In this document: in pieces, positions 47,891-56,959 of the stretch
How positions within the stretch are numbered: the stretch's first letter is position 1
Layout: every line of letters starts with the position of its first letter
Assembly (NCBI RefSeq): GCF_004138105.1
Contig: NZ_RXHQ01000013.1
Span: 18,193 to 82,192 of the forward strand
DNA length: 64,000 nt
Direction: 5' to 3'
DNA from: Xylanivirga thermophila
Lineage (GTDB): Bacteria; Bacillota; Clostridia; Caldicoprobacterales; Xylanivirgaceae
Position numbers and translations under genes: made by a program
The notes under the pieces: generated by a model
The model's input: only the letters and a program-made list of their open reading frames with translations
Database searches by the model: none
What the model was told of the DNA's origin: nothing

Positions 47891-49099
47891 CTATCTTGAT
47901 AAAGAGGCCTTCTTTATCATATTTTGATGGGCAGCATCTACTCGATCACTGCCATGGGTCCGACTGCCTAAAAAGTGTATACAAAATTGTCCATCAAAGT
48001 TGTTACTTCTTATATCTTGTCCACCATGTGGCATCCCGTTCATGGATCCAGCTATACGCCTTCCCCCTACTTCTACTATAACCGCCCTACGGCTCCAACT
48101 CCAGCTCCCGCCATATGCCTTTTTCATTATAGCAGTATCTTTTGCAGTGACAGGTTCTACATCCGCATGAAGGGTACCACCATATCTGTGTATATTAAAA
48201 CTCAATCCAGTATCTACATCGATCACTCTAGCATTGGCTTTACGAGGGAAAATACTGTTAACTTGGGACCAGTTCAACATAACAACGGCTGAATTATTTC
48301 TATCATTTCCCCTACTATTGGATGAACTAGTATTTGATTTTAACTTTGCCCAGGTCGCTTTGCCCACTATACCATCGCTCTTTAAACCTGAGGACTTCTG
48401 AAATGACTTTACTGCATTTTCCGTATTCCGGCCGAATATACCATCTACTTTGTCATTTAAATAACCCTTAGACTTCAAGATTTGCTGCAATTCACTTACA
48501 GCTCCTCCCCTGCTGCCCCTTCTTATCAATGTATTGGATGAAGTCGAACCGCTTGCTGGTATATTATTTGATCCTAGCTTTGCCCAGGTCGCTTTGCCCA
48601 CTATACCATCGCTCTTTAAACCTGAGGACTTCTGAAATGACTTTACTGCATTTTCCGTATTCCGACCAAATATACCATCTACTTTGTCATTTAAATAACC
48701 CTTAGACTTCAAGATTTGCTGCAATTCACTTACAGCTCCTCCCCTGCTGCCCCTTCTTATCAAAACGCCCTGAGAAGTGGAACCGCTTCTTTTAGCATTA
48801 TCATATGTACTAAGTGCATTATATGTATTCTTACCTACTATACCATCAGGTGATAGACCATGTTGTTTTTGAAATCTTATAACTGCATCCTTTGTAATAT
48901 TGCCATAATATCCTGTTATCCTATTGTAATTAAAAAGGTTCATCTTCTGCAATTGTTGCTGCAATGTTGCTACTTCATTGCCCCTACTGCCTACTTTTAA
49001 TAACGGCGCGGCAAATGCTGTATTAGATAAAAGCAACATCGAAGATATACCTAATGATATTACCGTCTTTGCACATTTTTGCTTGTCAAATGAAATCAA
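47891..49099 (-). CDS. Secreted protein with three peptidoglycan-binding repeats and an uncharacterised C-terminal domain
   Basis: A 402-residue secreted protein with a signal peptide cleaved about AFA30. Three PG_binding_1 domains follow: residues about 34-95, 112-175 and 190-252. The second and third are identical over about 62 residues and nearly so in DNA (186 bp). The C-terminal 120 residues (from VIDVDTGLSFNIHRYGG) form a domain I recognise only as conserved and uncharacterised in Firmicutes, with HADVEP, SWSRRAVIV and CIHFLGSRTHG. Its conserved Cys and His suggest a catalytic site. A WalR-type box (49214-49230) lies about 115 bp upstream. Confidence 0.85.
   Translation of the reverse strand: MISFDKQKCAKTVISLGISSMLLLSNTAFAAPLLKVGSRGNEVATLQQQLQKMNLFNYNRITGYYGNITKDAVIRFQKQHGLSPDGIVGKNTYNALSTYDNAKRSGSTSQGVLIRRGSRGGAVSELQQILKSKGYLNDKVDGIFGRNTENAVKSFQKSSGLKSDGIVGKATWAKLGSNNIPASGSTSSNTLIRRGSRGGAVSELQQILKSKGYLNDKVDGIFGRNTENAVKSFQKSSGLKSDGIVGKATWAKLKSNTSSSNSRGNDRNNSAVVMLNWSQVNSIFPRKANARVIDVDTGLSFNIHRYGGTLHADVEPVTAKDTAIMKKAYGGSWSWSRRAVIVEVGGRRIAGSMNGMPHGGQDIRSNNFDGQFCIHFLGSRTHGSDRVDAAHQNMIKKASLSR
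48344..48529 (-). repeat. Direct repeat, copy 1 (third PG-binding domain)
   Basis: 186 bp, matching 48578-48763 at 184 of 186 positions; the only differences I see are GGCCG versus GACCA around the middle. Copy and partner lie 234 bp apart. Confidence 0.9.
48578..48763 (-). repeat. Direct repeat, copy 2 (second PG-binding domain)
   Basis: The partner of 48344-48529, identical at 184 of 186 bases by eye. Synonymous positions are identical too, so the duplication is recent or kept alike by gene conversion. Confidence 0.9.
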
Positions 49100-49213
49100 T
49101 TTTCAATCCTCCTTAGCACTACTTTCGTCTACAGTAATACTAGCATAGCAAAAAACTTATTGCAAAGGCCATTAGACAAGCTGTATAGGCATATAAGCAT
49201 ACCTCTATTAATT

Positions 49214-49230
49214 ATTACAGATGTATTACA
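49214..49230 (-). promoter_or_regulatory. WalR/PhoP-type box before the peptidoglycan-binding gene
   Basis: On the minus strand TGTAAT-N5-TGTAAT, a perfect direct repeat at an 11-bp period, in the orientation of the gene 115 bp downstream. It fits TGTWAH-N5-TGTWAH. Confidence 0.55.
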
Positions 49231-49293
49231 AATATATTAAAAATCATCTACATTCCTCGTATTTACCATTTTTTACTTAGAATCTGCTGGCAT

Positions 49294-49701
49294 TTACCCT
49301 TCTAAAATCTTTACATATACATCTCTCTCCCGTGGACCATCAAACTCACAGAAATATATACCCTGCCACGTCCCTAGCATCAATCTGCCATCCGATATGA
49401 TAACGCTGCAGTGAGAACCCATAGAGGATGCCTTTACATGTGCATGTGAATTACCCTCCATATGCAAATAATTACCCGATTGAGGATAGGCCTTATCAAG
49501 GGCATATAGAATATCCCTGCACACATCAGGATCTGCATTTTCATTTATAGTAATGCCTGCTGTAGTATGGGGACAATATACAAAGGCAATACCCTCCTTT
49601 ACCTTGCTCTCTAGCAAAGATTGCTCAACTACATGGGTAATATCTACAAATTGGGCAGATTGCACTGTAGAAATATTGTATTTAAAGAATCTTTGTGACA
49701 T
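49294..49701 (-). CDS. yjbQ: YjbQ/UPF0047-family protein
   Basis: A 135-residue UPF0047 protein. YCPHTTAGITINENADPDV, the HMEGNSHAHVKASSMGSH block and LGTWQGIYFCEFDGPR are the family signature with its conserved His residues. Members have low thiamine phosphate synthase activity, but the true role is unclear. It starts at MSQRFF after AGGAGG; the longer frame would extend into the MFS gene. It follows the MFS transporter by 25 nt. Confidence 0.9.
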   Translation of the reverse strand: MSQRFFKYNISTVQSAQFVDITHVVEQSLLESKVKEGIAFVYCPHTTAGITINENADPDVCRDILYALDKAYPQSGNYLHMEGNSHAHVKASSMGSHCSVIISDGRLMLGTWQGIYFCEFDGPRERDVYVKILEG

Positions 49702-49726
49702 ACTAAAACCTCCTATAAATATATTT

Positions 49727-50890
49727 TTATGCCCTTTCTTTTTTCCTAGCCATAAACACATTTATTATAGATAGTATAGAAAGTAATACAGCAGAAACTA
49801 TTATAGTTATCATTCCAACACGCATATCATTAGCACTCTCCGAAACCTTGCCGTTTATATATGGCATAACAGCTCCACCTAGTCCACCTATGGCAAATAA
49901 TATCCCACTTGCTGAACCGGATCCCTTTATTATAGAGCTGGCATTTGCAACGGTAAGGGGATAAATTGATGCCATGAAGATGCCAGTTGCAAATGTAAAT
50001 CCCATTATCCCATAAGGATTATTTGATAAAACGAATAGGGCAAAGCATATAGCACCGCCAATACTTGAATACATCAACATCCTTTCCTTTGAAACCCTAG
50101 AGGATATATAGGCAGTTATGAGCCTTCCTATTATTACTGCTATCCAAAACGCAGACAATGTATTTTGAGACGCAGCATCGCTTATAATACCAGAATCTAC
50201 AAGATATGTAACCAACCACCCGTTTATACTGTTTTCAGTACCTACATAGAAGAATAAAATACCTAAGAAGATAAAATACCTTATATTAGACAAGAATTCA
50301 AATGACGTTTTTTGCTCTTTTCTGTCATCCTTAGGAGATGATATTGACATATTTATAAATATAAAAAGCATTATTGCTGATAAAGCTACTAATGTATATA
50401 TACCATAGCGCCAACTCATATCCAAATTCACCAAGACACCTATTAAAAATGGTGCTATAAAGGCTCCTATGCCAAAAAACATGTGCAACATATTTAATAT
50501 GCCTGCATCTCCATCTGTAACGTCACTTATGATTGCATTAATCATACTGTTCATAATACCCCAACCCATACCGGATATAAATGCAAATACATAAAGCATT
50601 AATGATGTAGATGTAAATGCAATACCCAAAAATCCACACATAAAAAATATAGCACTTACAATAAGCATAGTTTTTCGTCCTATATAATCGGAGATAATAC
50701 CTCCAGACATGCTTGACAATAGATTCCCAACTGCTTGTAAGGCTAACAAAGTTCCCCCTTCGTCATATCTTAGCCCGTGCTCCTGAGAAATATACGGCAT
50801 TATAGCACCCATTATAAGCACCGCCATGCCATTTACGGCGAAAGCATAATAGCTTCCCCATATAGTAAAACGGCTGTATTCCCTTTTCAT
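49727..50890 (-). CDS. MFS transporter
   Basis: A 387-residue carrier with 12 membrane helices. The loop-2 motif (GGIISDYIGRKTMLI) identifies the Major Facilitator Superfamily. Its relatives include sugar-efflux and hexose carriers, but the substrate is not readable. It is divergent from a GH20 hexosaminidase, which suggests uptake of N-acetylhexosamine products; that link is inferred. Confidence 0.85.
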   Translation of the reverse strand: MKREYSRFTIWGSYYAFAVNGMAVLIMGAIMPYISQEHGLRYDEGGTLLALQAVGNLLSSMSGGIISDYIGRKTMLIVSAIFFMCGFLGIAFTSTSLMLYVFAFISGMGWGIMNSMINAIISDVTDGDAGILNMLHMFFGIGAFIAPFLIGVLVNLDMSWRYGIYTLVALSAIMLFIFINMSISSPKDDRKEQKTSFEFLSNIRYFIFLGILFFYVGTENSINGWLVTYLVDSGIISDAASQNTLSAFWIAVIIGRLITAYISSRVSKERMLMYSSIGGAICFALFVLSNNPYGIMGFTFATGIFMASIYPLTVANASSIIKGSGSASGILFAIGGLGGAVMPYINGKVSESANDMRVGMITIIVSAVLLSILSIINVFMARKKERA

Positions 50891-51064
50891 ATCCTATCAT
50901 GCCTCCTAAATACATCAACATACACAATTATAGCCTGTTTGAATAAGCATAACAACATAAATTTGTAATTTTTATATGCATTTTATACTTATAATATTTG
51001 GACATTCCAAGTAATTGTGATAAAATATATATAAATTTAAATATTAAGGGATGGAGGATGTGAA

Positions 51065-52948
51065 ATGAAGTTTAATTTTGAGGGAAACCTCGCAGAATTA
51101 AAGAAGGGCATTGATATATTTGCCAAAGAGTTTAATTTCGAAATAGGTGATAATGGATTTCCCGTTGAAGTAGTCAAAACAGCAGAAAATAAACTAGGTG
51201 CTTCATTTCAGGATGGAAAGGGAAAAATATTCTATAGGGACAAGATCCATTTCTTTAGGGCTTTAGGGTTATTCCTAGAGGGCATGGAAGGTGCAGAACC
51301 ATTCGAAATAACTGAAGAACCCCAATTCCATTTAGTAGGGCCTATGCTCGATGTATCCCGTAATGCTGTACTTACAGTGGATAGCATAAAAAAATATATA
51401 AATAAACTTGCTGTAATGGGGCTAAACAGTATGATGCTCTATACCGAAGATACCTATGCTGTAGAAGGATATCCGTACTTTGGATATATGAGAGGGCGAT
51501 ATACGTATGAAGAGTTAAAGGCTTGTGATGATTATGCCGATATATTTGGTATTGAGATCATCCCTTGTATACAGACACTGGCCCATCTTACCCAGGCACT
51601 TAAATGGGATTATGCTGAAGATATCCGTGATACTGCAGACATACTCCTAGTTGGTGATGAAAAGACATACAAATTTATAGAAGATATGATAACTGCTGCA
51701 TCTGCACCATTTAGAAGCAAACGCATACACATCGGTATGGATGAGGCCCATAATCTAGGCCTTGGAAAATACCTCGACAACAATGGTTACAGACGTAGAT
51801 TTGATATCATGAATGGACATTTAAGCAAGGTAGTGGAAATAGCAAACAGGCATGGATTAAAGCCCATGATATGGAGCGACATGTATTTTAGGCTAGGTTC
51901 CAAAGCAGGTGAATATTACGATGTAAATGCTAAAATACCTGAAGATGTAATACAATCAGTACCTAATGAAGTACAATTGGTATTCTGGGATTACTATCAT
52001 CTAAATGAAGAAGACTATTCAACATATTTAAAAATGCATAAAAAATTTCATAATGATATATTGTTTGCAGGTGGCTTATGGACCTGGAATGGCATCATGC
52101 CCCATCATGATATGATGTTAGTATCAACCAATGCTGCTTTAAATGCCTGCAAAAAAGAAGGCATAAATGAAGTCATAGCCACCATGTGGGGTGACAACGG
52201 CGCTGAAACTAACCTATTTACTGGTCTTTTGGGATTACAGCTATACGCTGAACATGCATACAACAAAAAAGTTGATATGAATAGACTTAAGGATAGATTC
52301 CACTTTACTACTGGTATACATTATGAATCATTTGATGAGCTCAAGGCATTTGATGTCATACCTGGTGTCAGCGACACCCAACTTGTAAATCCATCTAAAT
52401 ATCTATTATGGCAGGATATTCTAATGGGTCTATTTGATAAGCATGTGGAAAAAATAGAAGGCCTTGATAAATACTATGACACCATAGCAGAAAGGATGGA
52501 CTGCTATAGAAATGCCTATGGCGAGTGGAATTTTCTATTTGATATGCCCTATCACCTGGCAAAAGTACTTGCTATAAAAGCACACCTAGGCTGCGATATT
52601 AAGACGTTATATGATGAAAATGATAAAGAGGAATTAAGGCATATTGCAGAAGAAGTCCTTCCTGAGTTGTACAAAAGGGTAGATAATTTGCGCATATCCC
52701 ATAGAGATCAATGGATGACAACCAACAAGCCCTTTGGCTGGGAAGTGCTTGATATAAGGTATGGTGGCGTTTTAGCTCGTATCGATACAGCTAAAAGCCG
52801 TATACTCGATTATGTAGAAGGTACAATAGAAAACATTCCCGAGTTGGAAGAGAAAAGGTTGTTTTTTGACGGCAGGCAGGAGGCGGGAGATAAAAAACTT
52901 GTCCACTGCAATCAATATACCCGAATCTCTACTGCAAGCCCATTATGA
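51065..52948 (+). CDS. GH20 beta-N-acetylhexosaminidase
   Basis: A 627-residue cytoplasmic enzyme (no signal peptide). It has an N-terminal GH20b-like domain, then the barrel beginning at residue 90 (LVGPMLDVSRN). The catalytic pair D226-E227 lies in HIGMDEAHN. GH20 enzymes use substrate-assisted catalysis through the N-acetyl group, releasing GlcNAc or GalNAc from oligosaccharides. The MFS carrier upstream may import the substrate. It starts after ATGGAGGATGTG. A hairpin follows at 52964. Confidence 0.9.
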   Translation: MKFNFEGNLAELKKGIDIFAKEFNFEIGDNGFPVEVVKTAENKLGASFQDGKGKIFYRDKIHFFRALGLFLEGMEGAEPFEITEEPQFHLVGPMLDVSRNAVLTVDSIKKYINKLAVMGLNSMMLYTEDTYAVEGYPYFGYMRGRYTYEELKACDDYADIFGIEIIPCIQTLAHLTQALKWDYAEDIRDTADILLVGDEKTYKFIEDMITAASAPFRSKRIHIGMDEAHNLGLGKYLDNNGYRRRFDIMNGHLSKVVEIANRHGLKPMIWSDMYFRLGSKAGEYYDVNAKIPEDVIQSVPNEVQLVFWDYYHLNEEDYSTYLKMHKKFHNDILFAGGLWTWNGIMPHHDMMLVSTNAALNACKKEGINEVIATMWGDNGAETNLFTGLLGLQLYAEHAYNKKVDMNRLKDRFHFTTGIHYESFDELKAFDVIPGVSDTQLVNPSKYLLWQDILMGLFDKHVEKIEGLDKYYDTIAERMDCYRNAYGEWNFLFDMPYHLAKVLAIKAHLGCDIKTLYDENDKEELRHIAEEVLPELYKRVDNLRISHRDQWMTTNKPFGWEVLDIRYGGVLARIDTAKSRILDYVEGTIENIPELEEKRLFFDGRQEAGDKKLVHCNQYTRISTASPL

Positions 52949-52963
52949 TCTAAACAGCACTAA

Positions 52964-53003
52964 AAAATGGCCTTGTAAAAAATATTTATCGCAAGGCCAT
53001 TTT
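52964..53003. terminator. Bidirectional terminator between GH20 and Nudix genes
   Basis: AAAATGGCCTTG (52964-52975) pairs with CAAGGCCATTTT (52992-53003), with T-rich sequence on the plus side and A-rich on the other. Confidence 0.8.
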
Positions 53004-53007
53004 ATTA

Positions 53008-53607
53008 TCAAATGTTTTCAATGCATATCTGAGACCAAACTTCAAATTGATCCTTTTCTCCCAGTAACTCATCCCTGGTCATCCACTTTCCCTTAAGATT
53101 TTCAACTTCCCTTACCCTTACATCTCCCGAAGATATATGCGCCAAATATACCATTCCATAATGCACCCTATCTACAGCTGTGGCATTTGAACATATGGTA
53201 CCGATTAGCTTTATATCATCTATTTTCCCGTCTATATATACTTCCTCATACATCTCCCGCCTTAAAGCCTTCTGTATAAAATCGGTATTATCGTTATAGT
53301 CTATCTTTTCCATATGTCCACCTATCCCGAGTGAATACCTACCCACCAGCCTAGCATCACCTTTGAGCCTTTGGGTAACAAAGTATTTACTATTCTTTTC
53401 AATCATACAATAGGGTATAATCTGCCTATAACCCTCATCTAGTTCTGCCTTATAGCGAAGTATAAAAGTCCCATTGCTACCGATTAATTTTTCGTATACA
53501 TCGGCAGGATATGATTTGAACTTTTTATCCATTTCCTTTATATATGCATTCTCTACTGCATATACCTTTACATCACCATACTTTTTTTGCAATTCCTGCT
53601 GATTCAT
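53008..53607 (-). CDS. Nudix hydrolase
   Basis: A 199-residue Nudix protein. The Nudix box is stretched: GIGGHME, then about 10 residues, then ALRREMYEEVYIDG. The Glu residues of the REMYEEV helix bind the metal. It is likely to hydrolyse a nucleoside diphosphate derivative. The N-terminal 60 residues are of unknown use. The substrate cannot be given. Confidence 0.85.
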   Translation of the reverse strand: MNQQELQKKYGDVKVYAVENAYIKEMDKKFKSYPADVYEKLIGSNGTFILRYKAELDEGYRQIIPYCMIEKNSKYFVTQRLKGDARLVGRYSLGIGGHMEKIDYNDNTDFIQKALRREMYEEVYIDGKIDDIKLIGTICSNATAVDRVHYGMVYLAHISSGDVRVREVENLKGKWMTRDELLGEKDQFEVWSQICIENI

Positions 53608-53772
53608 AAACTACCTGCCTTTCCAATAATTTAACAAACCTCTCCTTCATATGTTGTCGTTACATCATGGATCTATTTATATAAAATTGTACATTTTCAA
53701 ACAAATATTATTTAGCATTTCTTAGTGTGTGTTTTTCTAGGCTGTATAAAAATCTCCTTTTGCTCTAAATTA

Positions 53773-55143
53773 TCATAAAAACTTCATAAGTCTCCTAAGT
53801 TTGTAAATAGGCGTTTTATATGGGGGATATTTCTGCGCTATATCAAAAACATAGTGATTCTTTAATACACTCTTCATATTGGAAAATATATCAAAAGAGG
53901 CCTTCCCATGATATTTTCCCACGCCACTCATACCCACACCGCCAAAAGGCAGCCACTTTGTAGTCATATGGATTATGGTGTCATTTATGCATACACCACC
54001 GGATGATGTATGCTCAAGTACAAATCTTTGCTTTTCCTTGTCTTTTGAAAAAAAGTATAATGCCAACGGTTTCTCCCTACTATTTACCATATCTATGGCC
54101 TGATTTAAGCCAGTATACTCTATAACCGGCAAAATTGGTCCAAATATCTCATCCTGCATCACAGGATCGTCCAATGATATATCGTCAATTATTGTAGGTG
54201 ATATATATAGCTTTTCCCGATTTAATCTCCCGCCTGCTACAATATTACCATCCTGTAACAACAATGCCAATCTGTCAAAATGGCGATGGTTTATTATTCT
54301 GCAATAATCCGTGCTATCTATTGGATCATTACCATAAAACTGTATCAAAGTTTTTTTTATGGATTCAACAAGCTGCGATTTAACTTCCCTGTCAACTAGC
54401 AGATAATCGGGTGCTACACAAGTCTGTCCCGCATTTAAAAATTTACCCCATGCAATACGTTTAGCAGCATATTCAATATTTATATCCTTATCAACTATAC
54501 AAGGACTTTTCCCTCCCAATTCCAATGTAACCGGAGTGAGATTTTCAGCTGCCGCTTGCATTACAATCTTCCCAACATTCGTACCACCTGTATAGAATAT
54601 ATAATCAAAACGCTGTTTAAGGAGCTGCTGAGCTACTTTGGCATCCCCTTCTATGGCATATACATATCTATTATTGAAGTTTTTATTTATAAGATTTGCC
54701 ATGACTTTAGAAGTATTTGGCGATAACTCCGACGGCTTTAAAATAGCACAGTTTCCCGCTGCCATAGCTCCTATCAATGGACTTATAAGGAGCTGTACCG
54801 GATAATTCCAAGGGCTTATAATAAGAGCTACTCCATATGGTTCGGGCAAGATATAACTCTTTGCACCAAAGTATGCCTTTGGAGTCTTTACTTTTTTAGG
54901 CATGGCATATTTTTCTAAGTTTTTTATTGTATGCTCAATCTCCCCAAGCACAAATCCCACTTCTGTCATATAACCTTCTTCATGAGATTTGTGTAAATCG
55001 AATTTTAATGCATCTAATATTTCTTCCTCATTTCGCTCTATAATCTCTTTGAGTTTTATGAGCTGCTCCCGCCTAAAATCCAAATCAAGTGTGACGCCGC
55101 TATTAAAATACTCCCTTTGATTGGATAAAATAATATCAAGCAT
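53773..55143 (-). CDS. NAD(P)-dependent aldehyde dehydrogenase (class 3 type)
   Basis: A 456-residue aldehyde dehydrogenase of the short class 3 type, like YwdH. The general base Glu is in TLELGGKSP and the nucleophile Cys in NAGQTCVAPDY. IISPWNYPVQLL and DPVMQDEIFGPILPV are also conserved. It lacks an N-terminal extension and has the family's C-terminal tail. It starts after GGGGAGG. Fatty or aromatic aldehyde is a likely substrate; the specific one is unknown. Confidence 0.92.
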   Translation of the reverse strand: MLDIILSNQREYFNSGVTLDLDFRREQLIKLKEIIERNEEEILDALKFDLHKSHEEGYMTEVGFVLGEIEHTIKNLEKYAMPKKVKTPKAYFGAKSYILPEPYGVALIISPWNYPVQLLISPLIGAMAAGNCAILKPSELSPNTSKVMANLINKNFNNRYVYAIEGDAKVAQQLLKQRFDYIFYTGGTNVGKIVMQAAAENLTPVTLELGGKSPCIVDKDINIEYAAKRIAWGKFLNAGQTCVAPDYLLVDREVKSQLVESIKKTLIQFYGNDPIDSTDYCRIINHRHFDRLALLLQDGNIVAGGRLNREKLYISPTIIDDISLDDPVMQDEIFGPILPVIEYTGLNQAIDMVNSREKPLALYFFSKDKEKQRFVLEHTSSGGVCINDTIIHMTTKWLPFGGVGMSGVGKYHGKASFDIFSNMKSVLKNHYVFDIAQKYPPYKTPIYKLRRLMKFL

Positions 55144-55420
55144 ATTATTGCCTCCCCATAGGCTTTCTAATATTCAATAACTATATTCCATTATACATCA
55201 ATAAAGAATATATATCCATATTATGAACCTATTAGTATGAAAAATCACGAAATAATAAACTCTCATAGGAAATTCATGAAAATTTCGGGCATAGAACATC
55301 TTTAGGACATCTTATTCACTTTATAGTCATATTGATTAAAATCTTTAGGTATTATATCATATATTTAAAGGGAGATGAAAATATGTAAATGATAGAAAGT
55401 TCAATAAAATATAAGGAGGA

Positions 55421-56080
55421 TTGATTTTCATCGATACCGATTCTGAACTGCCCCATAATAATGTGGGCATTGTATTTAAAGACAAAAAAGATGCCGTTAG
55501 AGATGAACTTATACCATATACAAAGGCTATACATGCTGATATATGTATAAATGATTCTTCTAATAAATCAATAGTTATAGGATATATGAATGGTCATTTT
55601 TTTAACTTATCACTATTTTGTTTGCACAAAAGATCAAAACAGATAATAGTACTTTTAAGGGCTTATAATGAAGAAACTTTTGATATCTGCCGCAATCTAT
55701 GCAAAGAAACCAATTGTTTTAAAGGAAATGGGCAAAATATTTTTCATCTTGACAGATTTTATATAAAACCTGAATACAGAGGAATGGGCATAGGAACTTC
55801 TGCATATATAGAATTTTATAATATGCTTCCCCTCTATTTACATCAAAAGATTCGATATATTGGGTTGTTCCCTGATCCTATTACCAATGATCTAAATTTT
55901 GATTCCATGTATGATATGCCAAAATCAAAGCGAGATCTAACTATACAAAAGTTGAAGCAATTTTATTCCTCTTTGGGTTTTAAGGAAATGAAGATAAAGA
56001 CTGAGTATATGTATACGGATTGCTATAATACTTCATACAATAGACCTTTTGCAGATTGGGATAGTGTAAATACACACTAA
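55421..56080 (+). CDS. GNAT-family N-acetyltransferase
   Basis: About 219 residues. YIKPEYRGMGIGTSAYIEFY is the acetyl-CoA motif A (R-G-M-G-I-G) of GNAT enzymes. The N-terminal 130 residues are less conserved. The start is odd: the only likely codon is TTG at 55421, just 1 nt after AGGAGG, with a TAA directly before it. An 11-codon ATG frame (55390-55424, MIESSIKYKED) ends in a TGA that overlaps this TTG, which could couple translation. The substrate is unknown. Confidence 0.7.
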   Translation: MIFIDTDSELPHNNVGIVFKDKKDAVRDELIPYTKAIHADICINDSSNKSIVIGYMNGHFFNLSLFCLHKRSKQIIVLLRAYNEETFDICRNLCKETNCFKGNGQNIFHLDRFYIKPEYRGMGIGTSAYIEFYNMLPLYLHQKIRYIGLFPDPITNDLNFDSMYDMPKSKRDLTIQKLKQFYSSLGFKEMKIKTEYMYTDCYNTSYNRPFADWDSVNTH

Positions 56081-56089
56081 TCGTATATT

Positions 56090-56141
56090 AAAGGGCAAAT
56101 AACGGGATTGTCTAAGAAATTAATCCCGTTATTTGCCCTTT
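56090..56141. terminator. Perfect 20-bp hairpin between GNAT and ferredoxin genes
   Basis: The arms 56090-56109 and 56122-56141 are perfectly complementary over 20 bp with a 12-nt loop, flanked by A and T runs. It ends the transcripts of both convergent genes. Confidence 0.85.
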
Positions 56142-56184
56142 AAACAGCCTAACCATAATTTCAAGTAAAATAATCCTTCCGACT

Positions 56185-56826
56185 TTAGGAAATTATCTCC
56201 CCTTGATTATTTATAACTATTTCCTGATAAGGCACTATAGTACCCGATTGTAGCATTGCAAATCTTACTGCATTTATAATACCACCACAGCATGGTACCT
56301 CCATTCTAGCAACAGTAATACTATTTACATCATTTTTACTAAGTATCTCAGTTAGCTTTTCCTTATAATATTCATTATCATCTAATTTAGGACAGCCTAT
56401 GAGAGTTATACGATCTTTTATAAACTTTCTATGAAAGTCACCATATGCATATGCTGTGCAATCTGCAGCTATGAGTAGATCGGCACCTTTTAAATACGGC
56501 GCTTTCGGATTTATCAAGCTTATCTGTACTGGCCACTGCATAAGTTCTGATTTAATGCCTTCCACCTGTTCTTTGGTAGATTCTCCATGCTCCCCTCTCT
56601 TATCCTCTACTGACTGCTCATCATATGGCTTGCTCTCACGCTGAATTATGGATATAGCTCCGGTAGGACATTCTGGCAAACAATCACCTAAGCCATCACA
56701 ATATTCATCTCCCATGAGTCTAGCCTTCCCGTCTATTATATCTATGGCTCCCTCATGACAGGCCTGTGCACATATTCCGCATCCATTGCATTTTTCTTCG
56801 TCTATATTCACTATCTTTCTTATCAA
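56185..56826 (-). CDS. 4Fe-4S ferredoxin-domain protein
   Basis: A 213-residue protein. The N-terminal 65 residues carry two cluster motifs: CNGCGICAQACHEGAI (CxxCxxCxxxC) and CDGLGDCLPECP, the second spaced C-X5-C-X3-C. The C-terminal 130 residues hold LLIAADCTAYAYGDFHRKF, IGCPKLDDNEYY and MEVPCCGGI, with extra Cys residues. The family is widespread in anaerobes and appears to take electrons in redox reactions, but its partner is unknown. It starts at TTG 56826 after AAGGGTG. Confidence 0.8.
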   Translation of the reverse strand: MIRKIVNIDEEKCNGCGICAQACHEGAIDIIDGKARLMGDEYCDGLGDCLPECPTGAISIIQRESKPYDEQSVEDKRGEHGESTKEQVEGIKSELMQWPVQISLINPKAPYLKGADLLIAADCTAYAYGDFHRKFIKDRITLIGCPKLDDNEYYKEKLTEILSKNDVNSITVARMEVPCCGGIINAVRFAMLQSGTIVPYQEIVINNQGEIIS

Positions 56827-56959
56827 TTCTATTCACCCTTTCTTAAGTCCTTGAATCAATTATATTAAAATCCTTTTAATAAATCTGTATCATTTGTTAC
56901 CAAATATATTGCTCCAAACATGGCAAAAGGGCTTGCCATCTTTGACAAGCCCTTTTACT

